Source: Laccaria trichodermophora (taxonomy: Eukaryota > Basidiomycota > Agaricomycetes > Agaricales > Hydnangiaceae). Taken from it: DNA of 64,000 bases. Location: NCBI GenBank assembly GCA_018417955.1, contig JACTVC010000003.1:248001-312000 (forward strand), written 5' to 3'. The notes under the pieces were generated by a model, which was not told the origin of the DNA, searched no databases, and worked only from the letters and a program-made list of their open reading frames with translations. This document shows, piece after piece, positions 44,581 to 54,737 of this stretch. Both the position numbers and the translations under genes were made by a program. Numbering within the stretch: position 1 is the stretch's first letter; every line of letters begins with the position of its first letter.

Positions 44581-45463
44581 AGACTACACAATTTTGTAAT
44601 GACCAGTTGAACTCAGGCAGAACTCTCTCAATTCTTAACCGATTTGGATGTTCTTGGGCTCATTTTGACAGGTAAACCCGTGGGGTTGTGGGTACGGGTA
44701 CTCTACAGGTCATGTATGGGCCACTTGTCCGATATTTATAGGTTTTTTAGTGTCCTTGATCATGAATGAGTATATGGGTTCATGGGTCTACAGTTGAAGG
44801 AGTGAGAAGGGTGGACATTTGCCATTTCTGTATCATTGGTTTATTATGAATAAGTACATAGATTCCGGGTGCTATAGTTGAAGGAGTGATAATGGTGGGC
44901 ATTTTGCTATTGCTTTCACTGTCTGTGTCACCTCTTCAACCATACATCCCCATGAACATATGTACTTATTCATTGATGTCTGGTCTCCCAAACTTGAAAG
45001 TTTGTAGTCCACTTTTCTGACATATAATTTGTAGTGTCCTTCACTATGAATAAGTACATAGGTTCATGGGACTATCATTGAAGGAGTGAAAAGGATGGAC
45101 AATTTGACATTCCGGTATTTCACTTAGTTTTAAGATTGAACTATGTCATTCTCACTCCTTGAACCATATCTCCATGAACATATATATACTTATACATAGT
45201 AAACCAATGATCCAGCAATTGCAAAATGTCCACCCTTTTCACTGCTTCAACCATAGACCCATGAACCCATATACTCATTCATGATCAAGGACACTAAAAA
45301 ACCTATAAATATCGGACAAGTGGCCCATACATGACCTGTAGAGTACCCGTACCCACAACCCCACGGGTTTACCTGTCAAAATGAGCCCAAGAACATCCAA
45401 ATCGGTTAAGAATTGAGAGAGTTCTGCCTGAGTTCAACTGGTCATTACAAAATTGTGTAGTCT
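44581..45463. repeat. Large imperfect palindrome at the core of the nested element
   Basis: AGACTACACA at 44581 is inverted at 45454-45463. The arms match over at least the outer 200 bp on each side, and less well toward the centre at about 45022. Outside, the flanking repeats at 44400-44580 mirror those at 45464-45640. A single strand could fold into a very long hairpin. Confidence 0.8.
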
Positions 45464-48400
45464 AAAAAGCAGACACTACAAACTAGAATTTCGGACATCA
45501 ACGTATTCCATGGGGGGTTGTCTGGTCCATGTCAAAATTACATCCGAAATTTTGGCCATTGTTGCACTAATACAAATCCGGATGTTTTTTCGGCCGCATT
45601 TTCGGATCAGTGATGGTCACCAAGTTAATCACAAATGTGGACATTTTTTCGGCCATATTTTCAGGGCAATGACATTCAGCATGTTAAATACAAATCCGGA
45701 TGTTTTTTCTGCCACATTTTCAGGTGCTTGAAGTTCTAAATTTCAGGCATTGAAGCATTCCACGGGGGTTGTCTGGCGTCTGTCAAAATTACATCTGAAA
45801 TTTCGGACAGTGTTGTACTAATACAAATCCGGATGTTTTTTCGGCCGCGTTTTTGGAGCAGTGACATTTACCCAGTCAACTACAACTCCGGACATTTTTT
45901 CGGCCGCATTTTTGGGGCAATGACATTCAGCATCTTAAATACAAATCCGGATGTTTTTTTCGGCCGCATTTTCGGAGCAGTGACGTTAACTAAGTTAATC
46001 ACAAATCCGGACATTTTTTCGGCCGCATTTTTGGAGGACTGGTATTCTGCATACTAGTGACAAATCCGGACCTTTCTTCAGCTGCATATTTGCGGCAGTG
46101 ACATCCAACATGGCAACCACAAATCCGGACATTTTTTCAGTCGCATTTTTGGAGCACTTGCAGTCAGCATGTCAATGCTTCGGGTGATCTCTTGAACACA
46201 TGTGGCCCAACATTTGGCCATTCTGTAGATTATACTTTGGGTACCTATGGTACCATTGATTATGGCAATAACCACATCTGCAGAATATGCATTGGGCCAC
46301 ACATTAATACCATATGCTGTAAACACCCATTGGTCCCAGGTATGGATCCATAGTGTCCATGTGTATTGGGCCCATTGGGGTAGCCCTATGACTTATTGAG
46401 ACAATTGTCAATTTCTATTGTTATGGTACTATAGCGACATCTATGTATACTTGTGCTGAACGGACGTCGGGTGCTTACATTCGTTCATACAAACGGAATT
46501 CATCAGCTACCTACGTCATTCTGCCATTGTGCGGGTGCACCCGCATTGGATATTCAATTGTTACGGATGGGATTCTTTCCCTCTACCTCCGCTCAACCGC
46601 AGACAGCTTTTACTTTCAGTGTCCTTGATGACTATCTCCTGGAAAACCTGGAATGCAAAACGTCCACGACCCATTACTATTCCAAACTCCGGAGAATGAC
46701 TTCCAAAGCATTTCCAAGGCAGGTTAAGGTATGTAGGAGCCACAATGAGATTTTTGGACTATGGACTCAAAAGGAAAGGGCAGGACCAATATTGAGAGCT
46801 TATTCGGGCAAGTCGTCAATGGAGAAGTTTAACAGAATACAAGTGGTTTGGATTCGGACATCAACATTGTCCTCCCGGAATAGGAGAGTTAGCACTTTTC
46901 TGTGCAGCATGTCCGCAGCCAGGGGTTAATCTTCCAGAGAACTGGAAAGAGGATGCTGAGCAATGGGCGTATTCTCGGGGCTTTGTTCTGGATGGTAACT
47001 TTACCTGTAATCATAAATTGCAGCGACGGCCAGAAACGGATGTTTGGTTAAAGAATGGGGAGGGATACATGGTGGAAAAGCAAAGATACGGACAGCATTT
47101 GAGGGTCGCGAAAGAAGTCAAGGAGGTGAGCAATTACCCATTCATTCCAGATCCTTTCGACCCAGCCGTTCTGGGCACCAACTTGTAATGAGCATCATGC
47201 TGTCAATGACAAGGCCTGTATTCACAAAGGTTGCAATTCCATGGGTCTGGGAGCTGCTGCGTGTCTGAGGCATGGCTGCTACTGCCCTGGTGGTGTTGTT
47301 GACTTTCAAAAAGGCGAAAGGTAGGTAATCCTGTCCTCCACCGTCTTTTATGTCATTGAGAAAGTTTGCTAGACAGATGAACATGGATTACGCACTTTGT
47401 GAGGCAATGAAGAACACCAACATGGAGGAAATAATGAAGTGCATTGTGGTCTATGATGTGAACTGCCAGTACCATAAGAATTTTTTCAAACGGGTGGAGG
47501 ACAGCCCGTTTCTCGAAGTTCACCCAGGCCTAATCATCATTCCTGGGATAGGCCTTTTCCACGTCCATGGGCATCAATTGATTTGTCTGGCTAGGTTTTC
47601 ACCTACTTTTATTGAGGGGGCGGGTCAGGCTGATGGTGAAATTCTGGAGACCCTTTGGTCAATGCTTAATCACATTGGTCGAATCTCCTGAACAATGACT
47701 CTCGCCCATCGGACTGAGGTCTTGGACTCCCACATGGGAGATAGCAACTGGAAGAAACTTGTGAACATGGGTCCGCCTTAAATATGTCTTCCAAAAGCGA
47801 TGCTGATTGGTGTTAGTTTCTTCACTATGCCAACACTGGAAGAAGATTCAATCTGGACTCGCGGCCGCAGAAGCGGAGTTATTGAAACTTTCGGACACTG
47901 CGAGCCTCGAACAACTTAAAGATTGGGATGGACTTGCTGAGGAAGCACAGAGACGCTGGGTGGCTGATGCCTCAGCAATGGATGTGTATGAAGCAGAAGC
48001 TCCGAAGGGTTTGTCTTCCTATGTTATAACCTGATCTGTCTTGTATTAAAGGCCAGCATCAGTGCCTATGCAGAAGGACGTTCAAGCAGCACTCATGGGA
48101 CAGGAATCCCCAGTGAACGCTTCCATGGGAGTAACATTGTGGGTTAGCACTGGGATCAAGATACAGGAAGCTCAGTAAGTTAATTGTCCCTCATCAGGGA
48201 CTTTAAGTTTATATTAGTAGATTGGCGTTAAGTCGGTTTATCCAGATGATGGGCAGGAAGCCAACACCCAAGGACAAGCTCGACCTGGTGAAGCGACGTC
48301 AGATGTTTCTCCGAAGAATTGATGCATTCGAGCGGGAAGCATACGAACTGTTTCCCAGAGTAGACTTTGTGAGTCAGACCATGGACATACCACCTGTGGA

Positions 48401-49201
48401 AGACGGATATGAACATGACGATGATTTGGAGATGCTGCTGGCCAATCCCCCTTCATCTGACAGGCAAATGGCTGAAAGCATGGAGGTCATACTCCCCTCG
48501 TCTTTTCCTGATCTTCTGGAGCAAATGGCGATTGCCTGTCAGCGGGAGATTCTTCTCCGGATTGCACAAGCCAATGATACACTGGCAGCCATCCGTTTGG
48601 AAATCGGACACAAATCATTCATCTATCGCAAAGAAATTAACAATCAGGAAAGTAAAAAGGGAAAGACCCATTCCTATGACAAGGTAAATACTGCGGATAG
48701 AAACTTGGCACACCATCTCCGGGTCTATGCACAAGCTCAATGGGCTTTGGCCCGCTTGGGTGCGTCGGCTGACATTCTCAACAAATATCGACCTATAGAA
48801 AAGAAAGAAACCCATACGCTTCCCAATATTTCTCAGCCAAATGGTCGGGGCTTTAGAAACCAGAACATTCCCTGGTTCTGGGGCATGAATATTCATGGAG
48901 ATTCATTCAAAAGCTTTCACATGGAAGAATGTAGGAACTTTAGCCAGTCTTTGGATCTACGGCTAACCGTAATTCCAGTGTATCGAGTGAATTATATCCG
49001 AGCGAAGGCAAGGCGGGACAGGTGGCTGGAGGAATTCAAGCTCGTTCCGTGGGAAATGCGCTGGACGATGTTGTACTTCCAGCGTCGGGCTGAAACGTGG
49101 GATGGCCTTGGATATGAAACGACTCCAGGGAAGCAGTATTATGCTAGGAGACAAGCGGGCATGTGGCGGGTGTTCCAGATCCAGGTGCTCGCTGACTTCC
49201 A

Positions 49202-49960
49202 ATGATCCAGGGCCATTTGATTGCGGGTTCTCCTTGCATGGCTACAGCCGCGGGCGTAAACGTGGGAGCGTATCATGTCCGTTTGGGTTGTTTGCTACTG
49301 TATTTCTACAGGGCTGATCTAAGAATTGATTGTATCTATCGGCAAAATATTTCTTGTCCTCCAAATATGTTGTTCACTGATGAGCAGTTGGACGACAAAG
49401 AGCGTACAGTGCCTATGCAACAACTTCTTTATATGATGAGCTCAAGGTTTCAGGCCGCAAACAGAGCTTTGAGGGATGTAAAAACCGTGGACCAGGAAGA
49501 AGCATGGGTGAAAATGTTTCAACAAGAAGTGGTAAAGTGACCCTGTTTTTGTCCCTCATTTCCCCATTAATGTTCTCAATTCAGGACGCAATTACATATT
49601 TACTCGGATCGCATCGTGCCCGAGGGTATCACTACGACATTCCCACGTATCTTGCAGAATCCATCTCCGCGAGGGGCCCAGTTCATATGGACTTTGAATG
49701 CCCAGACACCAACCCTGATCGAATCGTGGACTGCTATTTGAGTGACTGGTGGAACGCAAAGGATATGGCTCCATTGTGGATACATTTCCGAAATGGAGTG
49801 ATGTGCAGGAGGATGCACTTCTCATACATTCAAAGTTTGTAAGTTGACCGTTTTGCTGAAACCAGGCTGTCTATTGTTGACATTTCCGTTTAGCTGGAGC
49901 AAATCTATGAACACTGAGGGGAGGTTCCGATCTCTGTATCCAACTCCGTGGAGATAGAAC
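49202..49960 (+). CDS. Unknown protein encoded downstream of the KDZ gene, about three exons
   Basis: The ATG at 49202 overlaps the KDZ stop as ATGA. Exon 1 ends before a donor at about 49531 (GTAAAG), exon 2 runs from about 49585 to 49845 (donor GTAAGT), and a short last exon ends at a TAG near 49956. The product is about 210-230 residues and contains C-I-Y-R-Q and W-W-N-A-K-D-M segments without a family I recognise. It could alternatively be joined to the coiled-coil ORF at 49948. Position between KDZ and TET/JBP genes suggests it belongs to the same element. Confidence 0.45.
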
Positions 49961-50442
49961 AATTGGAAGCTCTCCGGGATGGCATCGCCTGCGGAGCGGC
50001 GACCTTGGATGTAGAAATCAACCGGCTCTCTGACAACATCAAGGAGCTGGACGAAAGAATGCAGGACGCCTCAGTGGATATTACTGCAATGGAGGCGGAA
50101 TATTGGACTGAATATCAATGTCGCGTTCTTGATAACATCCAAGAACGTCATGAGAAAGAGGATAAGCTGAAGGAGAATACACAGGTGGCGGAGGATATGG
50201 CTCAAGCAATGTGTTCATCTGCCCGACCAAGACGGGCACTTCCACAAAGGCTACAGAGGAGGGGCAGGCTGCCCATTCGAGGTCTCCCAGAATTTTCCCT
50301 CTCAGAGGGTGGGGACCCGGATACGTTGCACAGACCCGCCTCGGAGCAAGACATTCCGGCCAATCCATGTAAACACAATTTGGACGTTATGATGGTTACG
50401 GACGATGATTTTTCAAAAGCTGTTCAGGATCTGTCCATGTAG
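49948..50442 (+). CDS. Coiled-coil ORF next to the TET/JBP gene
   Basis: This ORF of 164 codons begins at a GTG. Its frame extends upstream to about 49890 with a TGA at 49915-49920, so the ATG may lie upstream in an exon not resolved. The first 85 residues are a heptad-rich coiled coil; a basic stretch (R-P-R-R-A-L-P-Q-R) follows. It ends 21 bp before the stop of the minus-strand TET/JBP gene. Unrecognised family. Confidence 0.4.
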   Translation: MEIEQLEALRDGIACGAATLDVEINRLSDNIKELDERMQDASVDITAMEAEYWTEYQCRVLDNIQERHEKEDKLKENTQVAEDMAQAMCSSARPRRALPQRLQRRGRLPIRGLPEFSLSEGGDPDTLHRPASEQDIPANPCKHNLDVMMVTDDDFSKAVQDLSM

Positions 50443-50463
50443 TATATTATGGAATGTATATAT

Positions 50464-51932
50464 CTATATCAATGGTTTCCATTCACCCCCTTGTTCCAGA
50501 TGAATGATTCTTTCCATCTTTTCCGGGTCGTCTAGTTCCAACCAAGCCAGAAACAACTCATCTGACATCCAAGGATGCTGGTCATACCCCAGTTGACGGA
50601 GTACCCGTTCTCTCATGAAGAACGCCAAGCAGTATCGTTCCTCGGTTGAAGGCGATACTCCATGCCTAACGGACTTGGACAATACTGAGAGAAGAGTGCC
50701 TGGCTTGTATTGAAATCTAATCCCAATGCCTGGAAGCTCGGCCCGAAGGTTTGGATCAATCGTCCGGCCAATGGTGGCCAGGAGATCGAACATTCCCATT
50801 GGACTTTGTCCATCTCTATGGAATGGCAATTCCCTCTGACTTATGACTGATAGTCCTGTAAATCTGCTCGCCCAATATCGAAGTATTCGACGTAGTCCGT
50901 CGACGTCTTGAATGGCATGGACAGGGGAAACGGGCTTTCCATCCAGATCTTTCTTTCCTTGATTGGCAGCCTGGATAAGCGAAGCCCGCATAATACAATA
51001 CTGCGCAGGATGGAGGACACTCATAACACCCCCCACTATCGCTTGAAAGTCCATAATGTCCCTGATAAATCTCATACCTCCACCAGAGTCGCCCTTCAAG
51101 GTGGAAGATGCTTGCAATGGTGTACCATCATACTGGGAGGCCATAAGCGAGGAATAACTATAAAATGTAGAAACATACCTCATGTCCGGCAGATCCCCAG
51201 AGTGGTGTAAGAGTTACACTACCCGCAGGTATCTCTGATTCACCCAGGGTCCGAAAATAACCCACATCATTTCGCCATCCGCCTCCGCTTCAAGGAGGGT
51301 TAGCTTTCAAGTAGGGCCTAAGATGGGCCAATGCACATATAAGACGGTTCTGATGAATGAAAGGTAAGTTCCACAGCTGAATAACAAGGCAGTGGAGTTC
51401 ACCTGAACAGTCTCCGATATTGCCTCGGGCAAATACCAAGCCAGCGTAAAGCCGCGGACATCCAGAACTCTCAAGGGCCTTCCTTCCACAACCTCCCATT
51501 CAGAGGGATATGCGGGTGGAAACTTCTTCATTAAGTCCGCCTCCAAAACTTCATTCATTCCTGGAGGAGACATCAACATTCCGTTGGATAAAAATGATAC
51601 TGACGAATACCTGTAGGTCATGATCCCAACTCCTTAACGAACTCCTCGATATGCCAGTCCACTTGAATAGGCTTCGCCATCCATGCCTCCATTATCACCG
51701 AGATAGCCTGTTCGCATGCAGTGACAAGGTCCTCGCCTAGCTCCTTTGGTGGGAAGTCGTTCAGACCCTCCTGCAAGATGTTGTAGCGGAGTCTCCCAGA
51801 CATATAGAGGGCAACATCGTCTGTAAGAGCCTGCAAGGCAGGCATAGCAGTGGTCATGCCGCAGTACTTTACCATCCCCCACATAATCCACATGGACTCC
51901 ACTGGATTCCACTGGATTCCACTGGATTCCAC
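50464..51932 (-). pseudogene. TET/JBP-family 2-oxoglutarate/Fe(II) dioxygenase, 5' end uncertain, two in-frame TGA
   Basis: Minus-strand exons: up to about 51932..51611, 51560-51403, 51349-51179 and 51132-50464; phases 1, 0, 0 agree. The last exon holds the double-stranded beta-helix core: S-V-I-S-x-R-E, then H-R-D-G-Q-S (metal-binding H-x-D at about 50820-50812), L-P-G-I-G-I-R-F, the distal His in V-R-H-G-V (about 50694) and the 2-oxoglutarate-binding Arg in E-R-Y-C-L-A (about 50667). This enzyme type oxidises 5-methylcytosine in DNA. In-frame TGA codons at 51620-51618 and 51292-51290 break it. The 5' end runs into a minisatellite. Fungal TET/JBP genes are known to occur with KDZ transposons (Iyer and colleagues), matching this position. 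Confidence 0.85.
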
Positions 51933-52125
51933 TGGACTTCACTGGACTTCACTACATATTGGCAATATCTACAAAACTGGATTCCACTGGACTCCACTGG
52001 ACTGCAAGCACAAATCTGGACTGGACTGGACTGGACTGGACTGCAAATCACAAAACTGGATTCCACTGGACTCTTCCAACACAAAACTGGACTCCACTGG
52101 ACTGGACTGGACTGGACTGGACTAA
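51893..52125. repeat. CCACTGGA minisatellite at the TET/JBP 5' end
   Basis: Tandem and dispersed copies of TCCACTGGAT/C and GGACT units. A similar tract lies at 53345-53470 on the same strand. The minus-strand reading runs into it, so the first residues of the TET/JBP ORF are repeat-derived. Confidence 0.85.
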
Positions 52126-52204
52126 GAACTCCTGAACTTAGGTTTCAAAACAAAAAAATAAAATTGAATTATATTTATTAATTGATTAAATTAGATGTAC
52201 AACT

Positions 52205-52425
52205 TTCTATGTTACAGGGAGGGGGGGGGAGAAGGAAAAGAAAGGGGGGAGGGAGGAATGGAGGGGAGGAAGTGGTGATCAGGAAGGGAAAGGGAGGGGG
52301 AAAGGGAAGGGAAGGAAAGGGAGGGGGAAGAGAGGGATGGAGGGGGGAGGAAGCAAGGAAGGGGGAGGGAGTGAAGGGGGAGAGGGAGTGAAGGGGGGAG
52401 AGACTGGAGGGGAGAGGTGGTGGTA
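52205..52425. repeat. Purine-rich G-tract region
   Basis: About 220 bp of nearly pure A/G on the plus strand with many runs of three or more G, which could form G-quadruplexes or triplex DNA. Open frames here reflect composition only. Confidence 0.8.
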
Positions 52426-52429
52426 CTGG

Positions 52430-53060
52430 GACCTCGTCGTCGCTCCGCGTTGGCGCGCTGTTGGGTTTTGGGTGTGGGCGCTCGTCGTTTTTCGCGTGTG
52501 GTGGGGGTGGGTTCGTGTGGACGCGTCGTCGTGTCGCGTCGTCGTCGTGGCGTGTCGTCGTCGCCGTGGGGTATCGTCGTCGTGTCGTGTCGTCGTCGTC
52601 CTGGCGTGTCGTTGGGGGTGGGTTCATGTCGCGTCGTCATCGTGGCACGTCGTCGTCGTGGCACGTCGTCGTCGTGGCATGTCGTCGTCGTGGCGTGTCA
52701 CGTCGTCGTTCTGGCGTGTCGTCGTCGTGGCGTGTCGCGTCGTCGTCCTGGCATGTCGTGTCGTCGTCGTGGCGTGTCGTTGACACGTCATCGTGTCGTG
52801 GGTGGTGCTGGCTTGCCGTGCTGTCGTCCTGGGGTCGTCGGCGCCTGTCGTGGTGAGAACGGAGTGACGGGGGGGGTGGTACACATACCATTAGCCCATG
52901 ACGTGGCCACGTCATGGGCGTTGTCGTGCGCTGACCTCGTTCAGCGTCCCGCATTCCTTGTGTGTTGGCATGGGCGTCGTTGGCGTCGTTGGCGTGGGCG
53001 TGGGCGTCGTTGGCGTGGGCGGCGTGGGTGTTGAGAGGGCGGTGAGGGGCGTCGAGAGGG
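52430..53060. repeat. GTC/GTCGTGGC low-complexity tract
   Basis: Repeated GTCGTCGTGGC and GGCGTCGTTGGCGTGGGCGT units form a CpG-rich low-complexity tract. Open frames occur in several phases on both strands (Arg/Val/Ser or Thr/Asp/His-rich) and are not credible genes. Confidence 0.8.
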
Positions 53061-53344
53061 CAGTGAATGGGTGGTGGTGGAAAGGAAAGAGATGGTCACG
53101 GAAGTGTGACCATGCCACAAACAGAAGACGTGACGATATGGCACGCCCTCAAGTAAGTCACGTGACCTCACCCCGCAGACTGAACAAAATCATGAATCCT
53201 TATTGCAGCTATCACTGACCCACGCTATATGTAAATTATAATCTTTCCATTCATTGATCAATAAAATTGTAGGCATAGCTTGTTTATTGTATTGTCTATT
53301 TTCACTTTTTTAATAGTATTCATATATAATAATAACAATATACT

Positions 53345-53470
53345 GGAATGACTGGAATCCACTGGACTCTGACTGGACTCATAGTCCACTGGACTGGGAC
53401 TGGACTCAGGAAAGTGGCTGGCAGTCCAGTGGGTGGACTGGACTGGACTGGACTCCAGTGGACTGGGCAT
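53345..53470. repeat. Second CCACTGGA/GGACT minisatellite
   Basis: GGACTGGACTGGACTCCAGT-type repeats, related to 51893-52125. The two tracts bracket the G-rich and GTC-rich regions. Confidence 0.75.
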
Positions 53471-53729
53471 TCTGCCAGCCAATCTGGCCTGGTAAGAGGG
53501 CCACTGGAGTCCATATGGATTACGTGGGGGAGGGTAAAGACCTCGTCATGCCGTCCTGCAAATATTATTTTCATCACAGAGGTTTATATACAATATGGCC
53601 TCATGTCATCCTCATGTTTAACTAGACCACATTAAGCCTGAACAGTCCCTATTTCGTCTCTTTAAGAAATTGCTCCCAGACAATTCATCGGCCTTCAGAC
53701 TATATCCTATGCCACCTATTTTGGGTGGC

Positions 53730-54737
53730 CCATGCCTGTCAAAGCCCCATCCTCAGGAGGTCTAGCCAGTGGCCCGCGGGTGTAACGAAAGTCTTCGCCC
53801 ATGGGTGTCATGGAACAGTCCTTGGTCTGTCGCCGCAACAGAGCAACAGCGTCCATGGGGGATGTAACAGAACGACTGTTGGCCTGCGGGGGTAACGGAA
53901 CAATTGCTGTTCCGCGTTGTGGTCCACGGGTGTGATGGAGCAACACGGGTCAAAGAAAGGAGAGAACGATTTTTCGTCCGCATTTCGGTCCACGGGTGCA
54001 CAGGAGTAGCAGGCGGTTCATGGGTCAAAGAAAGGAGGGTGGGCCCGTGGGTGTAACGGAACGATTTTACGTCCTTATTTCAGTCCGCGGGTGCACGGGA
54101 GCAGCAGGCGGTTCACGGGTCAAAGAAAGGTGGGTGGGCCCACGGGGGTAACGGAACAATTGCTTGTCCGTGTTTTAATCCGCGGGTGTGGTGGAGCAAC
54201 ACGTCCAGAACAACTGCAGGTCCATGGGGCCGGTCTTAACGGAACAATGCCCCGACCCCGAAAATCCAAAGATTGGGCTAACCTTTGGAACTATAGTGTA
54301 TTTTGATCCATGGGCCCAAGATACAAGCCATGTCATATGAATTTCACCGTTGGGCCCAACTTGTCCCAATAACAATTACCTGATGTTGGGCCCAACCTTC
54401 AACTGTAGCTTAATAATTGGGCCATTGGGCCCAACCTTGACCATTAACCATTACCCTATGTTGGGCCCAACTATCAACTGTAGCTTAATGCAATCATATA
54501 TTGATGGTCAAAATTACCCCCATTTAACCCATGTGGCCAATCTATAAACCCTTGGCTTTGACAGTGGCAGCTTCATTGGGCCCAACAATCAAATATACAT
54601 ATTCTTACATCATTGGGCCAATGTACAGTGTCATAACGTCCTTTGTAATTGGGCCTATTGGGGTAGCCCTATGACTTATTGGGACAATTGTCAATTTCTA
54701 TTGTTATGGTTCCATAGCGTATCTACTGAATGCCCTG
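53730..54737. mobile_element. Partial element of the nested-element family, opposite orientation
   Basis: The right end, ..GGTTCCATAGCGTATCTACTGAATGCCCTG at 54708-54737, is the exact inverse of the left terminus at 41799. About 440 bp of TTGGGCCCAA-rich sequence (54300-54737) matches 41799-42240. The CCGCGGGTGTAACGGA repeats at 53760-54240 match the repeats at 42280-43470. The other terminus and a 7-bp duplicate of the right flank were not found, so the copy is truncated or the other end is diverged. Confidence 0.75.

Larger units (their letters stand above)
41799..46455. mobile_element. Nested non-autonomous TIR element, 4657 bp, inserted in the KDZ gene
   Basis: The 7-bp target duplication CTGAACG lies at 41792-41798 and 46456-46462. 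The left end begins CAGGGCATTCAGTAGATACG and the right end is the inverse of CACAAGTATACATAGATGTC. The outer 20 bases differ, then both share AATAGAAATTGACAATTGTC and continue as an imperfect TIR of about 85 bp. Removing the element and one duplication restores the KDZ reading frame exactly. Inside there are only repeats: TTGGGCCCAA-rich sequence, 307-bp repeats, CCGAAA/TCCGGAT repeats and a large palindrome. No transposase is present. Its right end is related to the terminus of the large arms, so it may be mobilised by the same enzyme. Confidence 0.9.
40934..49205 (+). pseudogene. KDZ-family transposase with CxC2 cysteine cluster, split by a nested element
   Basis: Exons 40934-41251, 41300-41798 continued at 46463-46728, 46784-47125, 47166-47320, 47373-47770, 47817-48008, 48057-48174 and 48221-49205 join in phase to about 1091 codons. 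The CxC2 cluster (C-A-T-C, C-Q-D-C, C-T-D-C-C-R-I-S-H) lies at 41390-41600. The core carries F-V-L-D-G-N-F (46987-47005), V-Y-D-V-N-C-Q-Y (about 47449-47472) and D-G-E-I-L-E-T-L-W (about 47632-47658), which would supply the acidic catalytic residues. A C-terminal helical region follows. KDZ enzymes move cut-and-paste DNA transposons. Besides the 4.66-kb insertion there are in-frame stops at 41165 (TAA), 46793 (TGA) and 47689 (TGA), so it is dead as it stands. Confidence 0.9.

Noticed and set aside
51850..52125. 91-codon plus-strand frame
   Set aside because: Repetitive T-G-x-H-W type translation of the CCACTGGA minisatellite.
52178..53218. Overlapping 100-205 codon frames on both strands
   Set aside because: Low-complexity purine and GTC repeats keep several frames open at once.
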